This document shows, in pieces, positions 26,734 to 37,073 of a stretch of 64,000 nt of DNA. Position 1 is the first letter of the stretch, and the number at the start of each line of letters is the position of its first letter. This DNA comes from Flagellimonas onchidii (GTDB lineage: Bacteria; Bacteroidota; Bacteroidia; Flavobacteriales; Flavobacteriaceae). The DNA lies in assembly GCF_004804315.1 (NCBI RefSeq), contig NZ_SRXX01000007.1, positions 62,001-126,000 on the forward strand, read 5' to 3'. The notes under the pieces were generated by a model. The model saw nothing but the letters and a program-made list of their open reading frames with translations. It made no database searches and was not told the origin of the DNA. The translations under genes and the position numbers were made by a program.

Positions 26734-29004
26734 ATGGGGTATAAAAAGGTAATAATTGGTAGTGTATTTATTTTGTTTGGAATGCTGTGTTGGTCCCAGA
26801 CATCAAAAATCGACAACGACCTAAAGGTGGGATTGGTACTGAGTGGTGGTGGCGCCAAGGGATTGGCCCATATAGGAGTGCTTAAAATTATTGATGAAGC
26901 GGGTATAAAGATAGATTACATTGGAGGCACAAGCATGGGTGCCATTGTGGGCGCGCTATATGCTTCAGGATATTCTGGAAAAGAATTAGACTCTATTTTC
27001 AGGGTAACCGACTTTACCGAGCTCATTCAGGACAATGTCCCTCGAGGTGCTAAAACCTTTTACGAAAAAGAAGATTCCGAACGCTATGCATTAAGCTTGC
27101 CTTTTACCAATTTTAGTGTCTCCTTCCCCCAAGCGATTTCTGGAGGGCAGAATATTTATAACGAACTGGTAAGACTGCTTTTCCATGTCAAAGATGTCCA
27201 AGACTTTAAAAAACTGCCAATACCCTTTTTGTGTATTGCGACCAATGTGGAAACCGGGGAAGAAGTTTTATTAGATTCGGGCTATTTGCCAGAAGCTATT
27301 ATGGCCAGCGGCACTTTTCCTTCTTTGTTTGAGCCGGGCGAGATAGAAGGAGAGATTTTGATTGATGGAGGTGTCGTCAACAACTATCCGATAAATGAAG
27401 TAAGAGCTTTGGGAGCTAACCTCATTATAGGTGTAGATGTACAGCATGGATTGTCTACGCGAGAGTCCCTTTCCTCTGCAACCGAGATACTATTGCAGAT
27501 AAACAATTATAGAACGGTCAATGACATGAAGAAAAAAGTTGAAAAAACCGACATTTACGTTAGACCTGATATTGATGACTTTTCTGTGATTGATTTTGAT
27601 CGTAGCAATGAGATTATGGACAGTGGTAGCGATGCGGCTTTGAAAACCAACTCAAAGCTTGAAGAGGTAGCCCAACGACAAAATCAACTTCCTAAAACAA
27701 AGAAAAATATAAAACCTCTTGACAGTTTGACTATTAATCGATTGGTCATAAAGGGGAATGACGCTTACACACGAGGCTACATTAAAGGGAAGCTACGATT
27801 TAATCTAGCAGAGAAAATCTCGTTCGACCAACTCAAGCAAGGAATAAACAACCTTTCCGCCACAGGAAATTTCAAGGCTATTCGATACGAATTGGTATCC
27901 AACGGATTGGGTACAGACCTTGTCTTGAAGTTACAAGAGAATCCCACCAAGATGTTCTTAAAAATGGCAGCGCATTACGATGACCTTTACAAAAGTTCCG
28001 CACTGATAAATTTGACCAAAAAGAATTTTTTGATGAAAGATGATGTGGCTTCGTTCGATTTTATTCTGGGAGATAATATACGATATAACATGCAGTATTA
28101 TCTTGATAAAGGCTTCTATTGGAGTTTTGGTGTTAATTCAAGGTTTACCCATTTCGATGAAGACATAGATTTTGGCCTTATTCAGTCAAATTTTGAAGTG
28201 CCTAACGACCCAAACATCAGAGAAATTAGTCTCGATGTAACTGATTTGACCAATCAGATATACCTTCAAACAGTGTTACGCGAAGAATTTGCATTCACAG
28301 TTGGTGCAGAACATAAGCTTTTACGATATAGCACAAGAACCCTCAATCAGTTCAATGACGAAATTGAAAATGAACTACCCGTAGCCACTAGTGATAGGAC
28401 CTTTTTTGATGATTCCAACTATTACAGTGCCTATGGAAAAATAACACTGGACACATATAATGATAAGTACTTCCCGACCAAGGGCCTATTTTTCGACAGT
28501 GATTTTCACCTATACCTATTTTCTTCCGATTTTAATGACAACTTCAAGGAATTTTCAATTGGAAAAGCTAAGCTGGGGTCGGCTTTTTCGATATTGAACA
28601 ATTTAACATTTAATATTGAGGCCGAAGGAGGTTTTAAACTAGGAACGTCCGGGGTGACTTCATTCGATTTTGTTTTGGGTGGATTTGGAAATGATTTTGT
28701 GAACAATTTCATTCCATTTATGGGGTATGACTTTTTAAAGTTAGCCGGAAATAGTTTTGTTAAGGCTTATAGTAGATTGGACTATGAGTTTGCGGAAAAG
28801 AATCATTTCCTGTTTTCTGCAAATTTTGCTAATGTGGATGATGATTTGTTTAGAACCGGAGATTGGTTTTCAGAACCAAGTTTTTCCGGCTATGGAATAG
28901 GATACGGACTAGAATCTTTTTTGGGTCCAGTGCAAATATATTATTCATGGTCCCCGGAAAGTGACGAGGGTAATATTTTCTTTAGTGTCGGATATTGGTT
29001 TTAG
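26734..29004 (+). CDS. Patatin-like phospholipase with POTRA and BamA-type barrel
   Basis: 756 residues. Signal peptide (to LCWSQ), then a patatin domain: oxyanion loop LSGGGAKGLAHIGVL, nucleophile Ser67 in GGTSMGA and Asp211 in ILIDGGVVNNYP. A POTRA-like segment (residues ~330-400, LDSLTINRLVIKGNDAYTRG) leads to a ~16-strand outer-membrane barrel ending in aromatic GYWF. This PlpD-like layout (type Vd secretion-like) is common in Bacteroidota, where patatin and barrel are one chain. Probably hydrolyses envelope phospholipids. Co-directional with uvrC, 3-base gap. Confidence 0.93.
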   Translation: MGYKKVIIGSVFILFGMLCWSQTSKIDNDLKVGLVLSGGGAKGLAHIGVLKIIDEAGIKIDYIGGTSMGAIVGALYASGYSGKELDSIFRVTDFTELIQDNVPRGAKTFYEKEDSERYALSLPFTNFSVSFPQAISGGQNIYNELVRLLFHVKDVQDFKKLPIPFLCIATNVETGEEVLLDSGYLPEAIMASGTFPSLFEPGEIEGEILIDGGVVNNYPINEVRALGANLIIGVDVQHGLSTRESLSSATEILLQINNYRTVNDMKKKVEKTDIYVRPDIDDFSVIDFDRSNEIMDSGSDAALKTNSKLEEVAQRQNQLPKTKKNIKPLDSLTINRLVIKGNDAYTRGYIKGKLRFNLAEKISFDQLKQGINNLSATGNFKAIRYELVSNGLGTDLVLKLQENPTKMFLKMAAHYDDLYKSSALINLTKKNFLMKDDVASFDFILGDNIRYNMQYYLDKGFYWSFGVNSRFTHFDEDIDFGLIQSNFEVPNDPNIREISLDVTDLTNQIYLQTVLREEFAFTVGAEHKLLRYSTRTLNQFNDEIENELPVATSDRTFFDDSNYYSAYGKITLDTYNDKYFPTKGLFFDSDFHLYLFSSDFNDNFKEFSIGKAKLGSAFSILNNLTFNIEAEGGFKLGTSGVTSFDFVLGGFGNDFVNNFIPFMGYDFLKLAGNSFVKAYSRLDYEFAEKNHFLFSANFANVDDDLFRTGDWFSEPSFSGYGIGYGLESFLGPVQIYYSWSPESDEGNIFFSVGYWF

Positions 29005-29167
29005 TGTCTTTTGAAAACTGTAAAATAACCTCAGTTTTTGTAGGGGAAATATGGAATAAAGCTCACCCAAAACCCCCAACATCTCTTAATTAAATGCCAA
29101 ATATTCGGTTTTTGGTAAAAAGATAGTTAAAGTACGTTAAAACTTACATACACTAAAGGTCTTGATG
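29005..29167. other. Intergenic spacer between patatin gene and candidate RNA
   Basis: Leader side of a 374-base gap. I see no gene here. The rest of the gap (29168-29378) holds a promoter box, a candidate small RNA and the short upstream region of the DUF3108 gene. Confidence 0.4.
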
Positions 29168-29175
29168 TATCTTTG
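29168..29175 (+). promoter_or_regulatory. -7 box of the candidate small RNA
   Basis: TATCTTTG matches TAnnTTTG. The transcript would start about 29180, directly at the first hairpin. No clear -33 TTG at the usual spacing. Confidence 0.45.
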
Positions 29176-29180
29176 TATCA

Positions 29181-29283
29181 CATAAGGGGTGGTTCCCTTA
29201 TAACTTTAAGTATTGGTTTTTCATAATTTAAAGTTTGGTTGGTTATTTAGGAAAAGCCCAGTTTCTGAACTGGGCTTTTTTTT
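29181..29283 (+). ncRNA. Candidate small structured RNA
   Basis: About 100 bases with three stems in a row: hairpin 1, ATAAGGG (29182-29188) with CCCTTAT (29195-29201); hairpin 2, AACTTTAA (29202-29209) with TTAAAGTT (29228-29235); hairpin 3, the terminator. A consensus -7 box sits 5 bases upstream. No ORF of note inside. The ~95 bases from the terminator to the ATG at 29379 make it an independent transcript rather than the leader of the DUF3108 gene. No known RNA family recognised. Tight packing of helices 1 and 2 suggests selection on structure. Confidence 0.5.
29252..29283 (+). terminator. Strong Rho-independent terminator
   Basis: AAAAGCCCAGTT / AACTGGGCTTTT, 12-bp stem with a TCTG loop and a run of eight or more T. 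Ends the candidate small RNA, and the patatin transcript if it reads through. Confidence 0.92.
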
Positions 29284-29378
29284 ATATATAATATTTTGGA
29301 ACAAGATTTGTTTAAGTAAATGTAAACAGCGTAACCCATGAAGTGATTTTAGTAATTTTATACCAATTGTAAAAGATT

Positions 29379-30155
29379 ATGAAAAAGATTGTTACCATAT
29401 TTGCCCTCTTACTTGTTCTGCCCGTTATGGCACAAAATCATTACCCTGCCTATAAAGCAGGTGAATGGTTGAAATTTCGAATTCACTATGGGTTTTTAAA
29501 TGCAAGTTATGCCACGCTTCAACTGACTAATGATACTATTGATAGTATTCCGGTTTACCACGTTGTAGGCCGAGGTAAGACGACAGGGTTTGCCAGTATA
29601 TTTTTTAAGGTAGATGACACCTATGAAAGCTATTTCGGCAAAAAAGACGGAAAACCATACCGCTTTATCCGAAAAATAAATGAAGGGGGATACACAAAGG
29701 ATATTGAAATAGATTTTCAGTATAATGAGGATAAGGCAATTCTAAAAGACAACAAAAATGGCAAACAAATGGATATTCCTGTGCACGAGGGCGTCCAGGA
29801 TTTATTGTCCGCATCTTATTACCTAAGAAATGAATATGCCCTAGAAGATTTCAAGGTTGGCGAATCTATAGAAATGGATATGCTATATGATGACGATGGT
29901 GTTTATAAATTTCAACTGAAATTTTTGGGAAAAGAAGTCATTAGAACCAAGTTTGGCAAGGTAGAATGTCTTAAATTTAGACCCTTGGTTCAATCAGGAA
30001 GGGTTTTTAAGGAACAAGAAAGTCTAACACTTTGGGTTTCCAATGATTTGAACAAAATTCCGATTAGAATCAAGGCCGACTTAGCCGTTGGTTCATTAAA
30101 AGCTGATCTTGACGGTTACAACGGTTTAAAAAACCAGTTTAAAATTATAATGTAG
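29379..30155 (+). CDS. DUF3108 domain protein, exported
   Basis: 258 residues. Signal peptide MKKIVTIFALLLVLPVMAQ. The mature part is a beta-rich fold of the DUF3108 family: YKAGEWLKFRIHYGFLNASY, KDIEIDFQYNEDKAILKD, then GKVECLKFRPLVQSGRVFKE and SLTLWVSNDLNKIPIRIKAD. Such proteins resemble LolA/LolB-like beta folds and sit in the periplasm or envelope; role unknown. First gene of a dense run to pgi with gaps of 8, 1 and 1 bases. Confidence 0.9.
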   Translation: MKKIVTIFALLLVLPVMAQNHYPAYKAGEWLKFRIHYGFLNASYATLQLTNDTIDSIPVYHVVGRGKTTGFASIFFKVDDTYESYFGKKDGKPYRFIRKINEGGYTKDIEIDFQYNEDKAILKDNKNGKQMDIPVHEGVQDLLSASYYLRNEYALEDFKVGESIEMDMLYDDDGVYKFQLKFLGKEVIRTKFGKVECLKFRPLVQSGRVFKEQESLTLWVSNDLNKIPIRIKADLAVGSLKADLDGYNGLKNQFKIIM

Positions 30156-30163
30156 CAGCTTCA

Positions 30164-31129
30164 ATGAAGAATGATGAGCGAATTGAGTCCCAAATCAATA
30201 AGCTTGAAGAAAAGTACAAGAACTCCGGACAAGACCTAAGCTCTTACCTTGATGGACTCCTTTATCAACGTTATCTAACTTATTGGGACTATATCCATTT
30301 AGATACATTACTGAGCATTCAAGTTCCTCGTACGCATTTCCCTGATGAGGAAATCTTTATCATGTACCATCAAATTACTGAGCTTTACTTCAAGCTCATT
30401 TTACATGAGCAAAAACAGATAGTGGAAGATAAGTCTCAAGACCTTTCTTTTTTTATTGAAAAAGTGAATAGAATCAACAATTACTTTAAGGCGTTGATTT
30501 CATCTTTCAGTATAATGATCAAAGGAATGGAGCGTGAACAATTTTTACGATATCGAATGGCGTTGCTTCCTGCCAGTGGTTTTCAGTCGGCACAGTACAG
30601 AATGATCGAGATTTATTCCACTCCCTTGGAGAATATGGTACATCTTTCTGAACGCGGTCAATTTTCCGAAAAACATGATATTGAAGAACTTTTTGAGCAT
30701 ATCTATTGGAAAAAGGGAGCAACAGACCTTACTACTGGCGAAAAAACCCTGACTCTAAAACAATTTGAGTTCAGATACACCCCCAGACTCCTAAGAATTG
30801 CCAATCAAGTCAAGAATAACACCATTTATCACAAATACCTTCAATTGCCCGAATCATCTCGAAAAGATACAGCACTGATTAAATCCCTTAAGGATTTGGA
30901 CCTTAACGCTAACGTTAATTGGCCATTGATGCATATGGGGTCGGCATATCGATATTTGGCAAAAGAAAATAAGCAGGTAGATGCTACAGGAGGTACCAAT
31001 TGGAAGGACTTTTTACCACCAAGTTTCCAGAAAATAATATTTTTCCCAACTTTGTATACGGAAGAAGAGTTGGATTCGTGGGGAAAACAATGGGTTGATC
31101 ATATTTTTAACCCTGAAAAGAAACAATAA
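30164..31129 (+). CDS. Tryptophan 2,3-dioxygenase family protein
   Basis: 321 residues, all-helical haem enzyme. FPDEEIFIMYHQITELYFKL contains the distal-side His69 (consensus VHQ.SEL). The C-terminal region NWPLMHMGSAYRYLAKENK holds the likely proximal haem His; ATGGTNWKDFLPP is the GTGG-like substrate loop. Opens the tryptophan ring to N-formylkynurenine. No other kynurenine-pathway gene is nearby, and sequence differences from classical TDO (SAYRYL in place of VxRMIG) mean the substrate is not certain. Confidence 0.85.
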   Translation: MKNDERIESQINKLEEKYKNSGQDLSSYLDGLLYQRYLTYWDYIHLDTLLSIQVPRTHFPDEEIFIMYHQITELYFKLILHEQKQIVEDKSQDLSFFIEKVNRINNYFKALISSFSIMIKGMEREQFLRYRMALLPASGFQSAQYRMIEIYSTPLENMVHLSERGQFSEKHDIEELFEHIYWKKGATDLTTGEKTLTLKQFEFRYTPRLLRIANQVKNNTIYHKYLQLPESSRKDTALIKSLKDLDLNANVNWPLMHMGSAYRYLAKENKQVDATGGTNWKDFLPPSFQKIIFFPTLYTEEELDSWGKQWVDHIFNPEKKQ

Positions 31130-31130
31130 A

Positions 31131-32414
31131 ATGCAAAGATTTTTTGGGGCAATCTTGGCACTGTTGATATTGGTGTCTTGTAAGGAAAAGAAAGAATTGG
31201 TACAACAGTTGGAACCCAAGGGCACTGTTCAAAAACCTATCGTAAAACATTTTGGCTTCAACCTTGAAGATTATCAAGTTGTTTATGATACCATAAAAAA
31301 GGGAGAGACTTTTGGTGAGCTTATGCTCAAAAACAAGGTTGATTACCCCAAAATCATCAAAATAGCCGAAGAATACAAGGACACCTTTGATATTCGACGA
31401 ATTGATAGAAAACCATATGTTTTACTAAAATCTAAAGACACTGCAGAGGCAGCCCAAGTCTTTATTTATCAAAACGACAAAATCAATTACACCGTTTTCG
31501 ATTTCAGGGATAGTACGGCCAATGCCTATAAAGGGAAAAGAAACGTGAAATCGGTAGAACGTGAAGTTGCCGGTATTATTGAAAACAATCTTTCCGAAAC
31601 ACTTGATAATCTGGGTGTTGATTACAATGTTACCATTGACCTCTCGGAAATTTATGCATGGACAATCGACTTCTTCAGATTAGAAAAGGGAGATAAGTTC
31701 AAACTGATATATGACGAACGGTTTATAAACGATTCCGTATATGCTGGGCGAGGGCCCATAAAAGCAGCTTTGTTTGAACACAAGGGGACGCCCATTTATG
31801 CATTCCCATATGTCACCGACTCGTTGAAAAACATTCTAGATTACTACGATCAAGATGCCAATAACTTACGAAGTACTTTCTTAAGAGCTCCCATTAAATT
31901 TGGGTACCGACTTTCTTCTCGGTATAATTTAAAAAGAAGAATTGCCTATTATGGATACAAAGTGCGTCCCCATAAAGGTACCGATTATGCCGCGCCCATA
32001 GGCACCCCGATAATTGCAACCGCCGATGGAACAGTAACGGAGTCCACTCGAAGAGGAGGCAACGGAAAATATGTGAAGATTAGACACAATGGCACCTACA
32101 GCACACAATATCTTCATATGAAAAAGCAAAAAGTAAAGCGCGGAGAATTTGTAAGGCAAGGAGACGTAATCGGATGGGTTGGAATGACGGGAAATACAGG
32201 AGGCCCCCATGTCTGTTACCGTTTTTGGAAAAATGGTAGGCAGGTAGACCCTTTAAGAGAAAAATTGCCCTCTGCAGAGCCTATTGCCGATTCTCTTAAA
32301 ACGGATTTTTTAGCACACATCAAACCTTTAAAAAGCCAGTTGGATTGTATAGAACTTATTATTCCCGAACCTGAGCTCCAACCAGAAGAGGATCAACTAA
32401 CCCTTAACCCATAA
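31131..32414 (+). CDS. M23 family metallopeptidase lipoprotein
   Basis: 427 residues from the ATG at 31131; an in-frame start at 31095 would overlap the previous gene. Lipobox [10 protein letters not shown] with Cys17. A peptidoglycan-recognition-like region covers ~40-260, and the LytM domain follows with zinc ligands H281 and D285 ([14 protein letters not shown]), catalytic His329 (YLHM) and GPHVCYRF: H360-x-C362, where most M23 enzymes have HxH. The Cys may replace the zinc His. Probably a D,D-endopeptidase on peptidoglycan cross-links, envelope-anchored. Confidence 0.92.
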   Translation: MQRFFGAILALLILVSCKEKKELVQQLEPKGTVQKPIVKHFGFNLEDYQVVYDTIKKGETFGELMLKNKVDYPKIIKIAEEYKDTFDIRRIDRKPYVLLKSKDTAEAAQVFIYQNDKINYTVFDFRDSTANAYKGKRNVKSVEREVAGIIENNLSETLDNLGVDYNVTIDLSEIYAWTIDFFRLEKGDKFKLIYDERFINDSVYAGRGPIKAALFEHKGTPIYAFPYVTDSLKNILDYYDQDANNLRSTFLRAPIKFGYRLSSRYNLKRRIAYYGYKVRPHKGTDYAAPIGTPIIATADGTVTESTRRGGNGKYVKIRHNGTYSTQYLHMKKQKVKRGEFVRQGDVIGWVGMTGNTGGPHVCYRFWKNGRQVDPLREKLPSAEPIADSLKTDFLAHIKPLKSQLDCIELIIPEPELQPEEDQLTLNP

Positions 32415-32415
32415 A

Positions 32416-34053
32416 ATGGCATTACCCAAAATTGACCCAACGATTACCAAAGCCTGGAACGAACTCTTAGACCACTACAATAAAATAAAGGACGAGCATT
32501 TAAAAGAACTATTCAACTCTAATACCGATAGAGGAGAAAAGTTTTCATTGCTGTGGAATGATTTCTTGGTGGATTTCTCTAAAAACAGAATTAACGAAGA
32601 AACACTTTCGTTGCTGGTTCAATTAGCAGAACAAGTCGGACTTCAAGAGGCTATTTCTGGGTATTTTGCTGGAGAAAATATAAATCAAACCGAGGGAAGG
32701 GCCGTTTTGCACACAGCCCTAAGAGCCAAAAAAGAAGATGAGATTTATGTAGATGGAAAAAATATTGTTCCAGAAGTCTATGAAGTTCGAGAACACATAA
32801 AGACATTTTCCCACGCCATAATATCTGGCGAGAAAAAAGGATATACAAACAAACCCTTTACCGATGTTGTCAATATTGGTATCGGGGGATCCGACTTGGG
32901 GCCGGTAATGGTTACTGAGGCGCTCAAGTTTTATAAGAACCATCTGAAAATGCACTTTGTGAGCAATGTGGATGGGGACCATGTGCACGAAGTGTTAAAA
33001 GAACTTGACCCAGAGACTACTTTGTTTGTGGTGGTTTCCAAAACCTTTACTACACAAGAGACGCTTTCAAATGCATTGACCATTAAAAAATGGTTCTTGA
33101 AACATGCTCCTGAACCTGCTATAGCACAACACTTCGCTGCAGTCTCTACAAATGCCGAAAAAATTGATGAATTTGGAATTTCACAAGAAAACGTATTCCC
33201 GATGTGGGATTGGGTAGGAGGTCGCTTTTCATTGTGGAGCGCTGTCGGACTTTCAATAGCACTGTCCTTGGGGTATGAAAAATTTGAAGAATTTCAAGAA
33301 GGCGCCAATGAAATGGATATACATTTTAAAGAGGCTGCTTTTTCGGAGAACATTCCGGTAGTATTGGCTTTGATCAGCGTATGGTATAATAATTTCTTTG
33401 GAGCAGAGACCGAAGCGATTATTCCTTACACACAATATTTGCACCGATTTTCTGCCTATTTACAGCAAGGAATCATGGAAAGCAATGGGAAAAGTGTCGA
33501 TAGGGCTGGTAATAGGGCCAATTACGAAACTGGGACCATTATTTGGGGAGAACCTGGGACCAATTCCCAACACGCTTTTTTTCAGTTGATTCACCAAGGA
33601 ACAAAATTGATACCAACGGATTTTATAGGATTCAAAGAATCACTTCACGGCGATATGGACCACCATAACAAACTGATGGCGAACTTTTTTGCACAGACCG
33701 AAGCTTTGATGAACGGAAAAACTTCCGAAGAGGTAAGATTGGAGCTCGAATCGCAAGGTTTGACCGAAGATGGGATTGCCACTCTGCTTCCCTTTAAAGT
33801 CTTTGAAGGGAACAAACCTACCAACACCCTTTTAATTAAAAAATTGACATCAAAAAGTCTTGGGTCTTTGATTGCGCTATACGAGCATAAGATTTTTGTT
33901 CAGGGTATTATCTGGAATATTTTTAGCTACGATCAATGGGGCGTGGAACTTGGCAAACAACTTGCCAAAAACATACTTCAAGACATCGAAAGCTCTGAAA
34001 TCGGCAAACACGATAGCTCAACTTTAAACCTTTTGCAGTTTTTTAAGAAATGA
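32416..34053 (+). CDS. pgi: Glucose-6-phosphate isomerase
   Basis: 545 residues, normal for PGI. Seen: [18 protein letters not shown] (sugar-phosphate loop), [50 protein letters not shown] (catalytic Glu and His) and C-terminal [15 protein letters not shown] (catalytic Lys). Interconverts glucose-6-P and fructose-6-P in glycolysis and gluconeogenesis. One base after the M23 gene stop, so translation may be coupled. Confidence 0.97.
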   Translation: MALPKIDPTITKAWNELLDHYNKIKDEHLKELFNSNTDRGEKFSLLWNDFLVDFSKNRINEETLSLLVQLAEQVGLQEAISGYFAGENINQTEGRAVLHTALRAKKEDEIYVDGKNIVPEVYEVREHIKTFSHAIISGEKKGYTNKPFTDVVNIGIGGSDLGPVMVTEALKFYKNHLKMHFVSNVDGDHVHEVLKELDPETTLFVVVSKTFTTQETLSNALTIKKWFLKHAPEPAIAQHFAAVSTNAEKIDEFGISQENVFPMWDWVGGRFSLWSAVGLSIALSLGYEKFEEFQEGANEMDIHFKEAAFSENIPVVLALISVWYNNFFGAETEAIIPYTQYLHRFSAYLQQGIMESNGKSVDRAGNRANYETGTIIWGEPGTNSQHAFFQLIHQGTKLIPTDFIGFKESLHGDMDHHNKLMANFFAQTEALMNGKTSEEVRLELESQGLTEDGIATLLPFKVFEGNKPTNTLLIKKLTSKSLGSLIALYEHKIFVQGIIWNIFSYDQWGVELGKQLAKNILQDIESSEIGKHDSSTLNLLQFFKK

Positions 34054-34210
34054 TTTAAGGTTTCTTAAAACTTAGATTGAGTTTAACCCATTGCTTCTCA
34101 ACAACGTATAGGTTATTTTGTCATATGTGGCAGAAGTTTTCTTAACGTTAAATTAACATTGCAAAGGTTGAAAAAGGCAACATTTGCAGAGCTATTCGAA
34201 TAACTTAAAC

Positions 34211-36982
34211 ATGACTGAAATGAAAAAACTGCATTTGTTGATTGCGGCACTGTTTAGTTCCGCGATCATGTTATCACAGGGAACGGTTTCTGGAACCGTA
34301 ATTGATGGTGACCTTGGAGGTCCACTTCCGGGCACAAGTATTGTATTACAAGGTACCGATAGTGGTACTACTACGGATTTTGATGGAAAATTTACAATTG
34401 AGGTTTCTGAAAACTCAGGAACTTTGGTAGTCTCTTACATAGGATTCGTAACCAAGAGAGTTTCTTTCAGTTCTTACGGAGATTTAGGGTCTATTACTTT
34501 AGATCCTGATGCGCAAGAACTTGAAGGAGTTGTTGTAACTGGAATTTTGGATATTGCCAAGGATAGGGAAACCCCTGTGGCAGTTTCAACAATTACAGCG
34601 ACTGAGATTCAGGAAAAAATTGGTTCACAAGAACTACCTGAAGTATTGAAGTCCACACCTTCCATTTATGCCACAAAAACTGGTGGAGGATTTGGTGACG
34701 GAAGAATCAATGTAAGAGGTTTTGATTCTCAGAACACTGCGATCATGATCAACGGAATTCCAGTGAACGATATGGAAAACGGTAGGGTTTTCTGGAGTAA
34801 CTGGGCAGGACTTAGTGATGTTACTACTGCCATGCAAGTACAAAGAGGATTAGGTTCGTCCAAATTGGCGATTAGCTCTGTTGGTGGCACCATTAATGTA
34901 TTAACAAAATCCACGGATAAAGAAGAAGGTGGGTCTGTTCGTTTTGGTGGGGGTAATGATGGTTACTTGAAGACTACCGCTTCATATAATACTGGTAAAA
35001 ATGAAAATGGTTTTGCAGCTTCGATTTTATTGGGAAGAACTGCGGGGGACGGATATGTCCAAGGCACCAAGTTTGAAGGTTATAACTACTTCGTGGGATT
35101 AGGATATGAACCAAACGATAAAAACAACTTCCAGTTTATTTTTACTGGCGCCCCACAAGTACACGATCAAAGAACATCGAGCTTTTTTAATGTAGCAACA
35201 TTGGAAGATCATTTGGAATTTGGAGACAAATATAATTTCAACCATGGTACTTTGGATGGACAAGATTTTGGATGGAGAAGAAATTTCTACCACAAGCCAA
35301 TAGCTTCGTTGAATTGGGATCATAAGTTCAACAATAAAACTACCCTTTCAACTTCTGCATACCTTTCTTTTGGTAGAGGAGGAGGAACCGGTGATATAGG
35401 CCGTTTGGGTGGCAGTTTCGCAAGTTCCAGTAGGTTTAGGAGCCGAGAGACAGGTGAGGTGTTATGGAATCAGATTGTTGCATCGAACTCAGGTGCAGGA
35501 GGAACTTTCTCTGATGGGTCTACTTTTGCCAATGAGCCTGATTTTCAAACAGGAACCTTCATTGTAAACGATGCTGACCTGTATAGTGGTTTTAGTGATT
35601 TTAGAGACCCAGAAGACAGACTGGATGGTGTTCAAAGGAGAAACGGGGCAATTCGTAGAGCTTCCATAAATTCACACAACTGGTTTGGTCTTATTGCGAA
35701 CCTGCACACTGACATCAATAGTGAGTGGAGCTGGGATGTTGGTATTGACGCCAGAAGTTATAAAGGTATTCATTACAGAAGGGTTGATGATCTACTTGGA
35801 GCGGATGGGTACAGAGATAATGACGACGTTAACAACCGATTCAATGTTGTGACCCAAGAAGTTGCATCTGACCTGTCTGGTGTTTGGAATGTATTTAGAA
35901 GCATCGATGCTGACGAAAAAATTGATTATTACAATGATGGAATAGTAAGATGGATAGGTACTTTTGGTCAAGTTGAATATTCAAATGGCACTGTTTCCGC
36001 TTTCTTGCAAGGTGGAGTTTCACAACAAGGATTTAAGCGTATTGATTACTTCACTTATTTGGATTCCGATCCACTACAAGAAACCGATTTTGTTAATCGT
36101 TGGGGAGGTAATATCAAAGGTGGTCTTAATTATAATATCAATGAAGAACACAATGTATTCTTTAATTCGGGATACTATTCAAAGCAACCTTTGTTTGATG
36201 CCGTTTTCTTAAACTTTGTCAATGAGATCAACCCAGATTTGACCAATGAAAAAATATTCGGTCTAGAAGCAGGTTATGGAATCAATCTTGGTGACTTTAG
36301 AGCCAAGATCAACATCTATAGAACCTCTTGGAAAGATCGATTTGAAGACTTGGATGTTGAGACATCCGAAGGAGACGAGGGAACCGCAAACATTAATGGT
36401 GTTGAACAAATCCACTCAGGATTTGAGCTCGAAGCAAATTATAGAGCCTCTGAAGTTGTTCAGTTCAGAGGAATGCTTTCCATGGGTAATTGGGAATATG
36501 GAGGTAACGCCTCCGGAGCTGCCTTGGATGAGGACAGAAACGTAATCGATCCAGAAGTTACATTGTATTTGGATAATGTAAAAGTTGGTGATGCTGCACA
36601 GTTCACCACTAATTTGGAAATGATTGTTAGACCAACCGAAAACTTAAAGTTGAGTACTAACCTTTATTCTGCATCCAGATTGTTCGCACAGATAAATGCC
36701 GAGGATTTTGATTCTCCAGACCATCAGGGATCCTTGAGGTTACCAAGTTATACCTTGTTTGATTTTGGAGCATACTATAAGTTTAACCTTGGTGGCAATA
36801 ATGCAATTAGTATTGCAGGTAACATAAACAATGTTTTTAATACAGAATATATTGCCGAGTCATTGACCAACACTTTTCCTGAAACTGGAAATGCACCAAC
36901 CTATAAGGGATTGGATGTTAGAAACAAAGTGTTCTTTGGTTTCGGTAGAACATGGAATATTAGTATGAGATATAACTTCTAA
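34211..36982 (+). CDS. TonB-dependent receptor with CarboxypepD_reg-like domain
   Basis: 923 residues from the ATG at 34211; the ATG at 34220 (MKKLHLLIAALFSSAIMLS) is equally possible. Signal peptide, beta-sandwich domain (GTVSGTVIDGDLGGPLPGTS), TonB plug with FDSQNTAIMINGIPVNDMEN and WSNWAGLSDVT, and a C-terminal barrel ending in RYNF. The plug is clearly related to that of the second receptor at 39291 (GIPMNKFFNGRPQWNNWGGL), so the two are paralogues. Ligand not known. Ends at a strong terminator. Confidence 0.93.
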   Translation: MTEMKKLHLLIAALFSSAIMLSQGTVSGTVIDGDLGGPLPGTSIVLQGTDSGTTTDFDGKFTIEVSENSGTLVVSYIGFVTKRVSFSSYGDLGSITLDPDAQELEGVVVTGILDIAKDRETPVAVSTITATEIQEKIGSQELPEVLKSTPSIYATKTGGGFGDGRINVRGFDSQNTAIMINGIPVNDMENGRVFWSNWAGLSDVTTAMQVQRGLGSSKLAISSVGGTINVLTKSTDKEEGGSVRFGGGNDGYLKTTASYNTGKNENGFAASILLGRTAGDGYVQGTKFEGYNYFVGLGYEPNDKNNFQFIFTGAPQVHDQRTSSFFNVATLEDHLEFGDKYNFNHGTLDGQDFGWRRNFYHKPIASLNWDHKFNNKTTLSTSAYLSFGRGGGTGDIGRLGGSFASSSRFRSRETGEVLWNQIVASNSGAGGTFSDGSTFANEPDFQTGTFIVNDADLYSGFSDFRDPEDRLDGVQRRNGAIRRASINSHNWFGLIANLHTDINSEWSWDVGIDARSYKGIHYRRVDDLLGADGYRDNDDVNNRFNVVTQEVASDLSGVWNVFRSIDADEKIDYYNDGIVRWIGTFGQVEYSNGTVSAFLQGGVSQQGFKRIDYFTYLDSDPLQETDFVNRWGGNIKGGLNYNINEEHNVFFNSGYYSKQPLFDAVFLNFVNEINPDLTNEKIFGLEAGYGINLGDFRAKINIYRTSWKDRFEDLDVETSEGDEGTANINGVEQIHSGFELEANYRASEVVQFRGMLSMGNWEYGGNASGAALDEDRNVIDPEVTLYLDNVKVGDAAQFTTNLEMIVRPTENLKLSTNLYSASRLFAQINAEDFDSPDHQGSLRLPSYTLFDFGAYYKFNLGGNNAISIAGNINNVFNTEYIAESLTNTFPETGNAPTYKGLDVRNKVFFGFGRTWNISMRYNF

Positions 36983-37005
36983 AGATTTATATATCTTAAG
37001 TTGTG

Positions 37006-37034
37006 AAAAACCTCGCCAACGGCGGGGTTTTTTT
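37006..37034 (+). terminator. Rho-independent terminator after the first TonB receptor
   Basis: AAAAACCTCGCC / GGCGGGGTTTTT (one T-G pair) with an AAC loop and seven T. Confidence 0.9.
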
Positions 37035-37073
37035 ATTGCCAAAATCCTTACTTTTAAGGTTCAAACTAAACCA

